This document shows positions 10,126 to 22,054 of a stretch of DNA of 64,000 bases, piece after piece. Each line of letters opens with the position of its first letter. Position 1 is the stretch's first letter. The position numbers and the translations under genes are program-made. The notes under the pieces are model-generated. The model had not been told where the DNA came from, searched no databases, and was given only the letters and a program-made list of their open reading frames with translations. This DNA is from Cranoglanis bouderius (lineage: Eukaryota; Chordata; Actinopteri; Siluriformes; Cranoglanididae), in the NCBI GenBank assembly GCA_023630585.1, contig CM042541.1, positions 16,726,501-16,790,500 of the forward strand, given 5' to 3'.

Positions 10126-11689
10126 GACAGTTTGATGTAACCACAACATGCCATGCTGAAATTTATGTTTTAGGAGGTATATATGCTCAAAATACTGTGG
10201 AATGCCATTCGAGACCAATATTAAACGCATAAATATGACGCAATTAATTAATTAATTTGTCAACTTTAAAGTCCATGAAAAGGAGGACATCGGAGGAGAT
10301 TTTTTTTTACTGATAAAGTTATGAAGGGAGCTGTAAGTACTGTAGATGAGTGCTGGGTCAGCTTATCTTTCAAACTATGTGCATTAAATCATTACAGGAA
10401 AGGGATTTTGAATTTACAAAAACTGGCATGATTTTATTAATTCAACAAATCAAATAGCAAATAAAAAGTGCTATAAAAAGCCTATATAAAATAATAAAAT
10501 AATAAATGCATACATTATAAATGTACCATTAAAAAAATAAATAAAACTAAAGGAAAATTCAAGGAACATGCTTGTTCTAGACACTATGGAAAAACTCAGT
10601 CTCAGATACATCTACTCAGTGAAAGTCTGACAATCTTGGAGACATGAACTATACACAGGTGGTTTTAACAGCCCAAAAGACCAACTTAAGCAGCTGCATA
10701 ACCTGTCTCTGAACATGAGGAATTTTCCCTGCAATAATACTGATGCCAAGTCTTTGGATTCAAGTCATACAGCTCATACATACAACTATGAATATACGGG
10801 TCTGTATAGTAACTGACTCATATACCTTTTTTGACATTATACTATAGAAACTGCTCCCGTGTTCAAGAAAAGAAAGCTAACTTCCCAATTACTGCATTTA
10901 TTCAGTGTGTAACCCACATTGAGTAACTCTGACACTGTACGTACAAAATCAAACTTCCAGTGTTCATCTCAGTTGTGTAAGTGATTTTAATATCCTGTAG
11001 TAAAGCTTCTCAGAGTCACACCACCTTAGTTATTACTCATTTTATTTAATACTTAACTGACTAAAGATTATGTAACAGTTTAATGTTTAGCTAACTCCAT
11101 GACATCATCTCTGTGTAACACTAACCAAATATTGGCATTAAAAATCCATCCATTTTTTGCATTATTAGCTAGCTAGCTGTTTCTGTTAAGCTGATGTACT
11201 AAAATGCATCAAAGAATAGTATGGAGTCATTTTGTTGCCAGGAACAAAAAACTAACATTAACTAAACAAATTACGATAATTGTTAAAAAAAAAAAAATTA
11301 AAAAAATCCAGCTAAATTAAGAATGCGGTCCAAGAAAAAAACATCTGGATTAACAAATATGTCAAATGTGTCCCAGCTAATCCTCATGCTAATTAGAGAG
11401 GTTCTCAAAAAAGCTTCCCTGGGTTCCTGAGCAGCTCCAGTTTCATATCAGTTGAAAAAAGGGGTAGAGAAAAAGATGGCACACTTCTGCATCATTTCCT
11501 TTATAGACAATAACCGGCACGGTTCCTGCAGGAACAGGAACACGTACAGGAACTGGAGTTCTGCTTTTGGGCAGTTCCTCAACTCTGCAGTTTCATAATG
11601 TCAATGCTAACACATACACCTGATAAATGCACATCATCAAATAAAGTCTCCAACTTCCTTCCTATGCAGTGCACTATACGGACAAAAGG
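10126..11689. other. Non-coding AT-rich DNA
   Basis: No gene and no clear repeat. There is a poly-A run at about 11285-11297. Confidence 0.4.
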
Positions 11690-12235
11690 GGAACCATTTA
11701 GCATTCAGCTCCCTACTCCCTACTCAGGGACACTACACAGGCTGTGTACAATCGCTGTCACTGGTAAAATAATGGCTCCTACACCACTATACAGTGCACT
11801 ATACATAGGGTATGAAGGAAAAGATCTTATCCAGTATGGAGCCATGCAAGATTTAGGTTCCTCCTTTACCTCACGTTTGTGATACGATCAAATTGGTTCT
11901 TTAACGTGTGTAGTGCACTTTATAACTGATATTTGGGATTAGGTACTCCCTATACAAGAACACTATATAAGGTATAAAATACATGTTCAACAGACAGACA
12001 CTCGACATTCAGCTTCCTGGAAAGTTTACTACATGCGGTGTGAGATAATGGCTCCTACACCGTATGTAGTGCACTGGATGTCATTTGAGATTAGGTTTCC
12101 TACATTAATGCACATGTTCAACAGGGAACCACGCGATTTCCAGCTTCCTACTCCGCCTCGAATAAGTTTACTGAGTAGGATATGAGAATGAAATCACCCC
12201 TACACCATATTTAACCCATGTGCACTACATGGTTT
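11690..12235. repeat. Degenerate repeat block with 'GTGCACTATA' motifs
   Basis: A phrase of the form CATTCAGCT(T)CC ... ATGGCTCCTACACC ... TAGTGCAC recurs at about 11700-11805, 12005-12075 and (more decayed) 12136-12230. Variants of GTGCACTATA and TAGGGTATGA are interspersed. It looks like a decayed tandem or multi-copy repeat of a type common in fish genomes. Confidence 0.5.
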
Positions 12236-12550
12236 TCATGATTTTCTAACGGCGGCCCAATTAATTTCATTATAAACTTGAATCAATGTATAAACTCGAA
12301 CAGAAAAACATGCATTTTGCTCACAGAGCACTTCCTAACTCAAAGGAATGTTAATAAAACGTGGTTTAACGTGAAAATCCCTGTATGTGGTAAAAAAAAC
12401 CCAAAAAACAAACAAAAACAAAAAACAAAAATACACCTGTTTGAGAAAAATACAACAACCACAAAACAACAACAAAAACCACCGCAAACGCGCGTGACAG
12501 GTTTGAGGGGGTGTTATATTGATGGTAGACATTAAACAGCCTGGCTTTAC

Positions 12551-12760
12551 CTCAGTTAAACAGCGCGGGTCCCTCCACACCACTCACAGCCTCCACCGGA
12601 TTTCCGTTACAATTTAAATCCTTAACGGTTATTTTTCCGTTACAATTTAAATCCTTAACGGTTTTTTCTGTTTCGTGTTTTAAAATCCTCACGCGACAGG
12701 TTGCAGCGGGAGAGAAAATGTGAAGCACGCGAGCCCTCACAGGCGTTACAGCCTCTGCAG
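12551..12760 (-). other. Candidate untranslated first exon of the prag1-like gene
   Basis: On the minus strand this GC-rich stretch ends in ACTGAG followed by GTAAAG (donor at 12550-12549), a strong splice donor. It could join the acceptor at 1677-1676 just before the coding exon. The 5' limit is a guess. It includes the 30-bp direct duplication at 12601-12663. Confidence 0.35.
12601..12663. repeat. Perfect 30-bp direct duplication, each copy palindromic
   Basis: Two identical 30-base copies start at 12601 and 12634 (period 33). Each begins TTTCCGTTACAATTTAAATC and ends CTTAACGGTT, and each contains the inverted pair CCGTTA/TAACGG around ATTTAAAT. No recognised transcription-factor site is assigned. 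Confidence 0.85.
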
Positions 12761-12855
12761 GATCAGACTGAAGAGACCGCGAGCAGAGGGGCGGGGCCAA
12801 GAGGGAAGGGGTGTGGCTAACAAATCCGCAGGAGGGACATGTTGCCAGATTGAAG

Positions 12856-12871
12856 CTGATATTTTCTCAAT

Positions 12872-12963
<92 letters not shown>

Positions 12964-12979
12964 ATTGAGAAAATATCAG
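12856..12979. repeat. Long (TA)n tract closed by 22-bp inverted arms
   Basis: CTGATATTTTCTCAATTCAC (start of the left arm, 12856-12877) is mirrored perfectly by the right arm at 12958-12979, with about 80 bases of pure (TA)n between. The whole 124 bp is self-complementary and could extrude as a cruciform. It probably began as a palindromic MITE whose centre became an expanding microsatellite. Confidence 0.85.
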
Positions 12980-13173
12980 TATATATACATACATAAATAT
13001 ATACACACATACTCACCAAGCATATTTGAGTATGCACCATATGTACCATTTTGTCATAGAATTATGACTTTATTCTCGATATATTGCTACCTGCCTGGTA
13101 GCTTCTAACAGATTTATTTAGTATCCTAATTTGAAACACAGTGACCCTGATGAATGAATTAACACTGTAAATT

Positions 13174-13460
13174 GGGGGTTTCCTCCGGGTAGTCCGGTTT
13201 CCTCCCCCAGTCCAAAGACATGCGTTGTAGCCTCTGAGTACTCTGGTTTCCTCCCCCAGTTCAAAGACATGCGTTGTAGGCTGATTGGCATTTCCAAATT
13301 GTCCGTAGTGTGTGAATGGGTGTGTGAATGTGTGCGGGATTGTCCCTTCGATGGGTTGGCACCCTGTCCCTGTCCTGTTGTGCCCCGAGTCCCCTGGGAT
13401 AGGCTCCAGGCTCCCAAAAACATTGTGTAGGATAAGCGGTACAGAAAATGAATGGATGGA
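13174..13460 (+). repeat. tRNA-derived SINE, 5' truncated, with internal duplication
   Basis: This lacks the tRNA-like head and starts at GGGGGTTTCCTCCGGGTA. The segment CTCTGGTTTCCTCCCCCAGT...AAAGACATGCGTTGTAG occurs twice in tandem (about 13188-13231 and 13239-13279). It ends GATAAGCGGTACAGAAAATG. Confidence 0.85.
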
Positions 13461-14212
13461 AGGTCCTCACCCTGGTGGAGCAGAGTTGGTCTGGCTATGC
13501 TAAATTGCCCCTAGGTGTGAATGACCGTGTTCACATTGTGCCCAGTGTTGATGGGATAATCCTCAGAATCCTTAAGATGACAAGTAAGGAATCCTGAAGT
13601 AAGACAATCCTGAACTGTATGTGACAGTTTGACATGTGATTGACAATGTATATTTGTTGGTCTTCATATTCAGAATCTTCAACAGAACCATGTGTAATAG
13701 AAAAACATGACCAGTCAGATTTGCAGAAACTTGCTTTTGGAAAACGTGGAATCATTTGTATGGAAAGTACCAGGATGTCCTGCAAAAGTGGGTGTGAAAA
13801 AGGAAAATAAAGAACGTGCTTCAGCATGTCAGATGCCACTGATAAAGACTTCAGGAGACACAGAGACGTGGGAAAGTCAGTGAGAAAGCATGCACTGCTC
13901 CTCCTCCTCATTTCACTCTGTGTTTTTGACTGGGCATGTCCCTTCATTCAGAAAAAAAAGCACATAACATACTGACTGACATGCCAAGTTTAGTATATTT
14001 AGATGACTGATGCTGGGATCAAAAACATTTCTAATCAGTTCTGGGAAAATTAACTACTTGAAATATTTAGTAGCAATTTTTAACATGAAACATTTCATAC
14101 TCAGGTCAGTGTTTCATTAATGAGTTATTACAGCATGTTTAATGGCCTAAAAATGATTACAATGTCTGAGAAAGAGCTCTAAACAATTAGCCTCACTGAA
14201 AATATTGGGATC
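13461..14212. other. Non-coding DNA
   Basis: A 138-codon open stretch on the minus strand (13531-13947) has no family resemblance or splice context. I see nothing else. Confidence 0.4.
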
Positions 14213-14214
14213 TA

Positions 14215-15457
14215 CAACCCCAATTCCAAAAAAGTTGGGACGCTGGGTAAAATGTAAATAAAAATATAATGTAATGATTTGCAAATCTCATAAAACCATA
14301 TGTTATTCACTATTGAACACAGAAAACATATCAAATGTTTAAACTGAGGAAATGTACCATTTAAAGAAAAAAATAAGGTAATTTTGAATTTGATGGCCAC
14401 AACACGTCTCACAAAAGTTGGTATGGGGGCAACAAAAGGCTGGAAAAGTTAATGTTACTAAAAAGAAACAGCTGGAGGAACATTTTGCAACTAATTAGGT
14501 TAATTAGCAATAGGTCAGTAACATGATTGGGTATAAAAAGAGTATCTTAGAGAGTCTCTCAAATGCAGGTTAAAGCTCTATCATGCAAAGAAGAAGCCAT
14601 ATGTAAACATGATCCAGAAACTCTGCCGTCTTCTCTGGGCCAAAACTCATTTAAAATGGACTGAGGCAAAGTGGAAAACTGGTCTGTGGTCAGACAAATC
14701 GAAATTTGAAATTTTTTTCAGAAACCATGGACACCGCGTCCTCTGGACTAAAGAGGAGAGGGACCAACCGGCTTGTTATCAGCGCTCAGTTCAAAAGCCT
14801 GCATCTCTGATGGTATGGGGGTGCATTAGTGCCTATGAAATGGGCAGCTTGCACATCTGGAAAGGCACCATCAATGCTGAAAGGTATATACAGGTTTTAG
14901 AGCAACATATGCTTCCATCCAGATGACATCTTTTTCAGGGAAGGCCTTGCATATTTCAGCAAGACAATGCTAAACCACTTTATGTATCTATTACAACAGC
15001 ATGGCTTTGTAGTAGAAGAGTCCGGGTGCTGAGCTGGCCTGCCTGCAGTCCAGACCTTTCACCAACTGACCATCATGAAACAAAAAATAAGACAAAGAAG
15101 ACCCAGGACTGTTGAGCAGCTAGAATCCTGTATCAGACACAAATGGGACACTATTCCTCTCCCAAAACTCCAGCAACTGGTCTCCTCAGTTCCCAGACGT
15201 ATACGGACTGTTGTTAAAAGAAGAGGGGATGCTACACAATGGTAAACATGGCCCTATCCCAACTTTTTTTGAGACGTGTTGCTGCCATCAAATTCAAAAT
15301 TACCTTATTTTTTCTTTAAAGTGGTACATTTCCTCAGTTTAAACATTTGACATGTTTTCTGTGTTCTATTGTGAATAACATATGAGTTTATGAGATTTGC
15401 AAATCTGTTTTTATTTACATTTTACACAGCATCCCAACTTTTTTGGAATTGGGGTTG
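14215..15457 (+). mobile_element. Tc1/mariner element with long terminal inverted repeats
   Basis: Both ends are present: CAACCCCAATTCCAAAAAAG at 14215 mirrors the end at 15457 (GGAATTGGGGTTG). The target duplication TA lies at 14213-14214 and 15458-15459. The terminal repeats are long, about 200 bp, with matching internal stretches such as CTCAGTTTAAACATTTGA near the right end. A decayed DDE transposase frame lies inside. The element is 1243 bp, slightly short for Tc1, and internal deletions are evident. A solo end of the same family is at 56165-56460. Confidence 0.92.
14609..15117 (+). pseudogene. Tc1-like transposase pseudogene
   Basis: The readable frame 14609-14926 gives catalytic-core sequence: KTGLWSDKSKFEIFF (first catalytic Asp in WSD) and SLMVWGCISAYEMGSLHIWK. 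An in-frame TGA stands at 14924-14926. Reading on in the same frame gives FQQDNAKP (second Asp), then SWPACSPDLSPTDHH, where the third acidic residue of the usual SPDLNPIEN motif is not preserved. The N-terminal DNA-binding part is absent. With an internal stop and an altered third catalytic site it cannot be active. Confidence 0.85.
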
Positions 15458-16294
15458 TATTAAAATACATGAATATGCAAATGTCCCCTTGCCATTGCTA
15501 ATTACAGAATATTAATAACATTAGCTAGCTTTGACGGTTAGCAAACTGTTAGTAAACTAGCTTACATTTTTCAGTGGGATTTCAGAATCAGAGTCTCTAG
15601 TCTCATTTCCCCACTGATTTATTTAAATTCTAAATGTAATTTGCTGTTGCAGTGATAATGTTGAGGCCATTTAGAACTTTGAATGCTAAAGAGGAAAAAA
15701 TTTGAAATTTCCTAAATGAAAACTGCCTGGTTCCATTCCTTCCATTTCTTATTTCCATATTTACGTATAACGTATAACTGCAAAATGTAAAAACATTTAC
15801 ATGTTTATCCTGCTGAGACATGATATAACACCTCACACAAATGAATTTGGTTTCTTTGTTCACTTACTTTTCCTTCATGAGCTTAAAACCTGCTTTTTCA
15901 CATCAGCACTTTCTTTGTTAGATGTTCTTTTGACATGGCACTCTGACCTTTGACCTTTAGAGTTAATAATTCAGTAAGTCTACCTTTCCTTTTCTTTGCT
16001 TTTCAGAGTCACGTGTTTAGGAAAAAAGATAAAAGTAGGAACAAGTCAGAGATTCAGAAATGTTAAAGCTGATAGATAGATAGATATGTTAAGTGCTAAA
16101 GTATTTTGAACTTATGGGTCACTGTACTGCAGCAATTGACTCAAGCTGATGCAGAACTGTTCTTAGGATGACTGGGGAAGCGGACTTAGGGGAAGTGGAC
16201 TTGGGGGAAGTGTTAGAATTGGGAATGCAAGACATGAATGGTGTCACAGTTGTAAATCAGGATTAAGAGTTGCTGCTCCAGTCCAGGGCGAGCA
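15458..16294. other. Non-coding DNA
   Basis: AT-rich, with a short (GATA)n at 16070-16085 and a duplicated GGGGAAGYGGACTT phrase at about 16175-16205. No gene is visible. Confidence 0.4.
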
Positions 16295-16590
16295 GTCCTT
16301 AGTGGTTAGCACGTTTGCCTCGCACCTCCACAGTTGGGGGTTTGAATCCCTCCTTGGCTCTGTGTGCACAGAGTTTGCATGTTCTCCCCGTGCTTTGGGG
16401 GTTTCCTCCAGGCACTCTGGTTTCCTCCCCCAATCCAAAGACATGCTTGATTGGTAAGACTGACAAGACTGATTGGCATTTCCAAATTGTCCTTAGTGTG
16501 TGAGTGTGTGTGTGTGATTGTGCCCTGTGGATAAGCTCCAGACTCCCCCGTGACCATGTGTAGGATAAGTGGTACAGAAAATAGATGGAT
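16295..16590 (+). repeat. tRNA-derived SINE
   Basis: The head begins mid A box (CTTAGTGGTTAGCACG), with B box GGTTTGAATCC. The body is full, to GATAAGTGGTACAGAAAATA. A small duplication (GACTGACAAGACTGATTGGC) lies in the middle. Confidence 0.85.
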
Positions 16591-16974
16591 GAGTCAGTCC
16601 ATGTGTTTAAATGGTTAAAATAAATGCTGAGGGGTGGAGTTAGTGCTCACAGCATTAATGACAACATTAAAGCCCCCATGAGAGCTCATGATTTGATTTT
16701 GCACGTTGACATTTTTTTTTCCATTTGAAACCGAAGTCAGAGTGCTGAAGTGCTCGACTGATTTACACCAATAGTGTAACAGCCAATAACGTTTGAGATA
16801 CACCACATCCATGCTGAAACCAATGCTGAAACAAACCTCACAGTAGCTTAATGAACTAGGTAAATATGGAGAACAGTGAAGTGTTTCATGAGAGACTTTT
16901 TCAATTGTGGAGGATTTCTCACCGCTATCTTCACCCATGCCTGTCAGTTTTAACCAGGACGATATCCGAGATCA
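16591..16974. other. Non-coding DNA
   Basis: No exon or repeat recognised. Confidence 0.35.
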
Positions 16975-17158
16975 GTTGTTTTCAATCCTGGTCCTGGGGA
17001 CCCACCACTCTGCACATTTATTTAACACACCTGATTCAGATCATCAGTGCGTTAGGAGAGAGATTCATGGACTGAGCTGAGTGTGTCAGATATGAGAGAC
17101 ATACAAAATGTGAAGTGCTGTGGGTCTTCGGGACCAAGATTGAAAACCACTGTCCTAG
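16975..17158. mobile_element. Palindromic MITE
   Basis: The left end GTTTTCAATCCTGGTCCTGG pairs with the right end GGGACCAAGATTGAAAAC. It is about 180 bp and non-coding, and the terminal wording (ATCCTGGTCCTGGGGACCCA) matches a MITE type that is frequent in fishes. Confidence 0.75.
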
Positions 17159-17566
17159 ATGACAAGATGTGTGTGATTTTGGAGTTATGCTGTATATTTG
17201 AGATGAGGATGACCGTAAGCTGTGCTTATACTGACAGAGAGTTGCAGGTCATCACTGGGAAGCATCTGACATATCAGAGTGGTAGATAAAATTATTTTAC
17301 TTATTCTTACTGATGGAAAAAGCCTGAAAGTTAAGATGGAAGTGTCAGTCTGAGGTAGCAACATTCCAGCATTGAACAGCCCCAAGCTAGTAAGACATTC
17401 CTCTGAAAAGTACCTGTCACAAAACTGCCAACTTGCACAAATTCCAACTTCTTCTAAATGAATGAACTCCAACCAACAAGCGATGACTGGAAAAGGGAAT
17501 AGTGTGCAGGAAAATACACACTGAAAAAAAAAACATATTTACTGTTATTGAGCTGGTACTATAGAG
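17159..17566. other. Non-coding DNA
   Basis: No supportable exon or repeat. Confidence 0.35.
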
Positions 17567-17805
17567 CACCCTGAATGGGGTGCCAACCCATCGCAGGGCA
17601 CACTCACACACCTATTCACACACTATGAAAAATTTGGAAATGCCAGCCAGCCTACAATGCATGTCTTTGGACTGGGGGAGGAAACCGGAGTACCCAGAGG
17701 AAACCCCCGAAGCACGGGGAGAACATGCAAACTCCACGCACACAGAGCGGAGGCATGACCTGAACCCCCAACCCTAGAGGTGTGAGGCAAATATGTTAAC
17801 CACTA
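17567..17805 (-). repeat. tRNA-derived SINE, 3' truncated
   Basis: Reverse-oriented copy of the GGGGGCACGG family. It runs from GGGGTGCCAACCCATCGCAG to the tRNA-like head near 17780-17805 (GAGGTGTGAGGCAAATATGT). The 3' tail is missing. Confidence 0.85.
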
Positions 17806-18820
17806 TCTGGTCACATTTGTGTACATAATTCTAGCTACAGGGACCAAAAGCTCTGAAACACCAATTTTGATTTCAGTGGTACATTACAAACATAATTTCT
17901 CACTCCATATCCTACATATGAATCTTTTGTGAAGGTTTATATTATATACAGACCTGTGACTATAACACATCTTTGGCTTAAATGCTCTGAGGAATGCAGC
18001 ACACAGGAACTTCAAGGTCTTCATTTTTTTTTTCTAAAAGGCTCCAGTTTCAAAAGGGAAGATCAGTGAAAGGAAATGGTAGAGACAGTGGTCGAAGTGG
18101 TATAAAAATAAGTACCAGTGCATCCTTTGTGACATGTTTGTGTATCATAAAGTCATTTTGCATTCTGTAGCGAAAAGAAACCAAAGTGTCAATGTTTAAA
18201 ATAAACTGCATACTGCTTTAATAAAGAAGGCGGAAATAAAAGGACACAAACCATACAATCATTCAAAGCATTTAAAACGCTCCAAACATGAAAGAATCGT
18301 GTAGTCTGTCAGTCTGTGAGTGATTCACTCACTCATATCGAGGAGATGTTACTGTTGGATTCTGGTTCTATTCAGGCTGATTAACACCGTGGTCTTTTTT
18401 TCTTCACTCATGCGTGTAATTGTAGCATAAATCACACAGAATTCCAGCAAAATCACACAACTTCTACCGTATATGCTGTGAACTTCCACTTTTGAATGTG
18501 TCTCCAAAAAACAGTTATTATTATCTATATATTCCATTTGATTCCCTTATAGAAACATCATATACATAAATATGTGACCATGATCTTCACATTCACAAAT
18601 ATGTGAACATTCATCACATTATGCCCTGAAATGACATGTGAATTTACATAAATAAACATGACAATGTGCGAATAGTATAATGAAACTATAGAACTCTAAT
18701 AAGAACAGTTATCACCGACACTAGCATTTTGGACACAGCCTGAATTATTTCACAGAACCTCTCCTAACTGCTTTAACAGTATTATTGTGTACTGCACTCC
18801 ATATGTGTGCTCCTCCTCTC
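17806..18820. other. Non-coding AT-rich DNA
   Basis: No gene or repeat boundary. Short alternations of CATATGTGAA-like words occur near 18560-18650. Confidence 0.4.
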
Positions 18821-18821
18821 T

Positions 18822-18859
<38 letters not shown>

Positions 18860-18867
18860 TTATATAC

Positions 18868-18956
<89 letters not shown>

Positions 18957-19055
18957 GTGTGTGTGTGCGCGTGTGTGTTTGTGTGTGTCACCAAAAGGTA
19001 GAGATTAGAGTTCAGAGTCCTGCTGTGATAATGGACAAAACATGTCCTGAAATTC

Positions 19056-19151
<96 letters not shown>

Positions 19152-19366
19152 TATTATTACCGGTGGTATTTACCCTGTATTTACAGGTATCTGAGGCGCC
19201 ACCAAGGGAGGAAATCTCTAGAAAGATAAGATGCTACTTTCCATGCATGCACACACACACACACACACACACACACTGAGGTGTGTGTAACTGTATGCCT
19301 ATGGGTGTGAAACACGATTTAAAGGAAAGAGGGGGCAACTTCTGTGTGTGTGTGTGTGTGTGTGCA
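18821..19366. repeat. Compound microsatellite cluster
   Basis: In order: (AC)n about 18823-18858, (GT)n 18869-18879, (AT)n 18880-18952, (GT)n 18955-18988, (CT)n about 19061-19116, (CA)n 19117-19148, (AC)n about 19249-19276 and (GT)n 19341-19364. The Tyr-Ile, Thr-His and Cys-Val open frames here are repeat artefacts. Confidence 0.95.
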
Positions 19367-20087
19367 TGTGTGTGAGAGAGGTGGGTGTCAGTTTCAGAGC
19401 TCTTTCCCAGAAGTTGGTGCTTGTGTTATAGAAATAGTTTAGTAAAAAAAAAAAAAAAAAATCCCCCAAATGTAGCTGTGTCAATGTGTGTTTGCTTATT
19501 TAGTTATGAGGCTAAATCTTTGCTATTATGATAATGTAGCTAGCAAGTAATGGAAGTCTGTTTCACTCAAACTCTGTTCTGTAAACATATGCTCAGATAT
19601 TCATATACTTCCTTCACACTTGTTGTAAAACATCACTGCAGTAAATCAAATTGCAAATCTTAATTTGTGATCAGACATTTTGTTTTTTCTGAGTAGAGCT
19701 ATGCTCAACTATTCTCAACTAGCTTATTAGCTGTAGTGTGTGTTTGTGTGTATTATCATACAATGTGGCTGCGTTATGAATTCAAACGATTAGCAGTCAT
19801 TTTCCACAAGACTACTAAACTTGAATGAATAAATAATGAGGCTTCCACCCTTATTATTCAGCAGCTTATAAAATAGCACTTCATCCAGCACATCCTATTA
19901 ATTTGTTTTTTTACTGTGTTTCTTTAATTTTTTAAATTTTATTTTATTTTTTATCGTGTAATTGTGGATTCTAAATAATGAAGATGCTAGTTGCTAAATG
20001 GAGGTCACTAAATCGTAATGCGTGTGCATGTTCTAGTGCAATGTAGTTGCTAGTGTTAAACACACAAGTTTATTTAAACATGTAGCG
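19367..20087. other. Non-coding AT-rich DNA
   Basis: A poly-A run lies at 19444-19461. No gene seen. Confidence 0.4.
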
Positions 20088-20366
20088 GTGTGTATGGAGT
20101 TTGCATGTTCTCCCTGTGCTACGGGGGTTTCCTCTGGGTACTCTAGTTTCCTCCTTTGGTTACTCTAGTTTCCTCTCCCAGTCCAAAGACATGCGTTGTA
20201 GGCTGATTGGCGTTTCCAAATTGTCCATAGTGTGTGTGTGTGTGTGATTGCTTCCTGCGATGTATTGATCCAGGGTGTCCCCGGCCCCATGCCCCGAGTT
20301 CCCTGGGATAGACTCCAGGCTCCCTTTGACCCTGTGTAGGATAAGCGGTACAGAGGATGGATGGTT
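20088..20366 (+). repeat. tRNA-derived SINE, 5' truncated
   Basis: It starts in the body (GTATGGAGTTTGCATGTTCT) and ends GGATAAGCGGTACAGAGGAT. The phrase TACTCTAGTTTCCTC is duplicated in tandem. Confidence 0.85.
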
Positions 20367-20939
20367 AAGTGGTTAGTGGAGCTAGTTAACTCTAGCTATC
20401 TTTACTTTTAAAGGAGACTTTGAGACTTAAGCTTCATAGTTTCAGTGCAAAACACCAAACACACACACACACACACACACACGCTCCACCTCTCATTCAC
20501 TAGAACAGGTTGTAGCAGGCTCCTGATCATACCGATTATGAAATAATGTGTTTAACTAATGTTTTGAGAGACTTAACTGTAATTGTGAGGGATTTGTGAA
20601 CAGTGTGTCCTCTGTTACAGCAGGAGAAAAGCGAAAACACACACTCGTCATTCAGGAGCACACTGCATAACTTACAGATCCTTACTACTAACCTGGAAGT
20701 TTTTTTTCTTTTCTTTCCTTTTCTTTTCTTTTTCTTTTTTACACATTGAGTATAAATGTATGAACATTATATTTGTATACAGATCTGGTAGAGTGAAGAT
20801 ATTTAACTTTGTTAAACCTTGAACATGCTTTTGATGTGAGAACACACAAGTCATGGGACCACTGTTGCTAAGCAACTGAGAAACATGGGCACAGAGCATT
20901 AACTAGCTAATGACCAAAGCTACCCTGATGAAAAAAAAC
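20367..20939. other. Non-coding DNA
   Basis: (AC)n at 20459-20482 and a pyrimidine-rich (TTTTC)n stretch at about 20700-20740. No gene. Confidence 0.4.
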
Positions 20940-21190
20940 AAAACAATAGAAACCATAACAAAAATTCTAATGGTTTCCACTACAAAACCCATTACAAAAC
21001 CATCAGCTAGCCATTAAAACCATTAGCATTTCCTTTATTGGTCCTTAATGATATCCACTAGATGCCACCAACAGAAGGCAACAAATTACCAGTAGAGACC
21101 TACAGGGGCCATTACAGTTTCCATTAAAACCAATACAATTCCCTTTATAACCATTAAAAATATTACAAATTCTATAAGGGTTTCTTTTGT
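20940..21190. repeat. Degenerate 'CCATTAAAACC' repeat block
   Basis: Short words of the form CCATTACAAAACC and CCATTAAAACC recur through the block, around a core TCCACTAGATGCCACCAACA. It looks like a dispersed fish repeat with weak internal tandem structure. The family name is not known to me. Confidence 0.5.
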
Positions 21191-22054
21191 TGTTTTTTTT
21201 TAAAGCAGGGTAATGATTTTGATAGCTAGCATTCAGACGTTAAGCCTTTTATACTGATGGGGAAAAGACATGGTGAGATGGTGAAAACATGTCAGAATCA
21301 TCTGGAACATTTCCCTCATATGTGTTCGTAAATTAATGAGAAAACTCCATACAACTAAAATTACATTTAGCATAAAAGACTAACACAGCTAACATGGGTT
21401 CTGAATCACCATACTGGAAAACAGCAACGTTGTATCATAACTCGCGAAGAAAGCAGAGAGTAACATAAGACTGAGCCATTCATGTGAAATCTTTTCATAA
21501 ATATGTGAACACAAATTGACTTCCGAATGTTGTGTTTAGATGGATTAAAGAATAACGGCATTACTCTGTGTAAAGAATGCATCTAACAGTAGCTAATATG
21601 GAACTCACAAAAAATGCTTTCATTTCCTTAAATATAGATCATAAAAACTTACCAGGGAGGCTGCCAAGAGACCTACGGCAACTTTAAAGGAGCTGCAGGA
21701 ATATCTGACAAGTACTGATTACTCTTTTTTTCTGATAGACTCTTACCCAAAAAGACTGAGTGGAGTAATAAAACCAAAAGGTGCTTCAACTTAAGCAACT
21801 AGGTTATTGTGAGTTTTTTTTTTTTTTTTTTTTTTACTTTTCTTTCTTTCCGTATAAAAGTTTCTGATTGTTTTTCACTTTATTTGCAATTTCACATTAA
21901 AGCTGAGAAAAGATCTGACGTGATTTATCTTAGTGCAATTCTTTAATTCACAAGAACCTGCCATTTTATTAGGGGTGTGTAGACTTATATATTGTGTAGA
22001 CGTATATCCATTGTAAGCGATAACAGGAGCTAACTTGTTTCACTGAGGTTCCAC
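21191..22054. other. Non-coding AT-rich DNA
   Basis: Poly-T at about 21817-21835. No gene is visible. Confidence 0.4.

Larger units (their letters stand above)
12480..12810 (-). promoter_or_regulatory. CpG-rich candidate promoter of the prag1-like gene
   Basis: CpG density rises sharply here against AT-rich surroundings (for example CAAACGCGCGTGAC, CAGCGCGGGTCC, CACGCGACAGG, GACCGCGAGC). A GC box GGGGCGGGGCC lies at 12788-12798. The position, about 11 kb upstream of the first coding exon of the minus-strand prag1-like gene, fits a vertebrate promoter with a long first intron. The assignment to prag1 is inference; an unrelated non-coding transcript would look the same. Confidence 0.45.

Noticed and set aside
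13531..13947. 138-codon minus-strand frame
   Set aside because: No recognisable motif or codon signature, and it lies between repeats. Probably chance.
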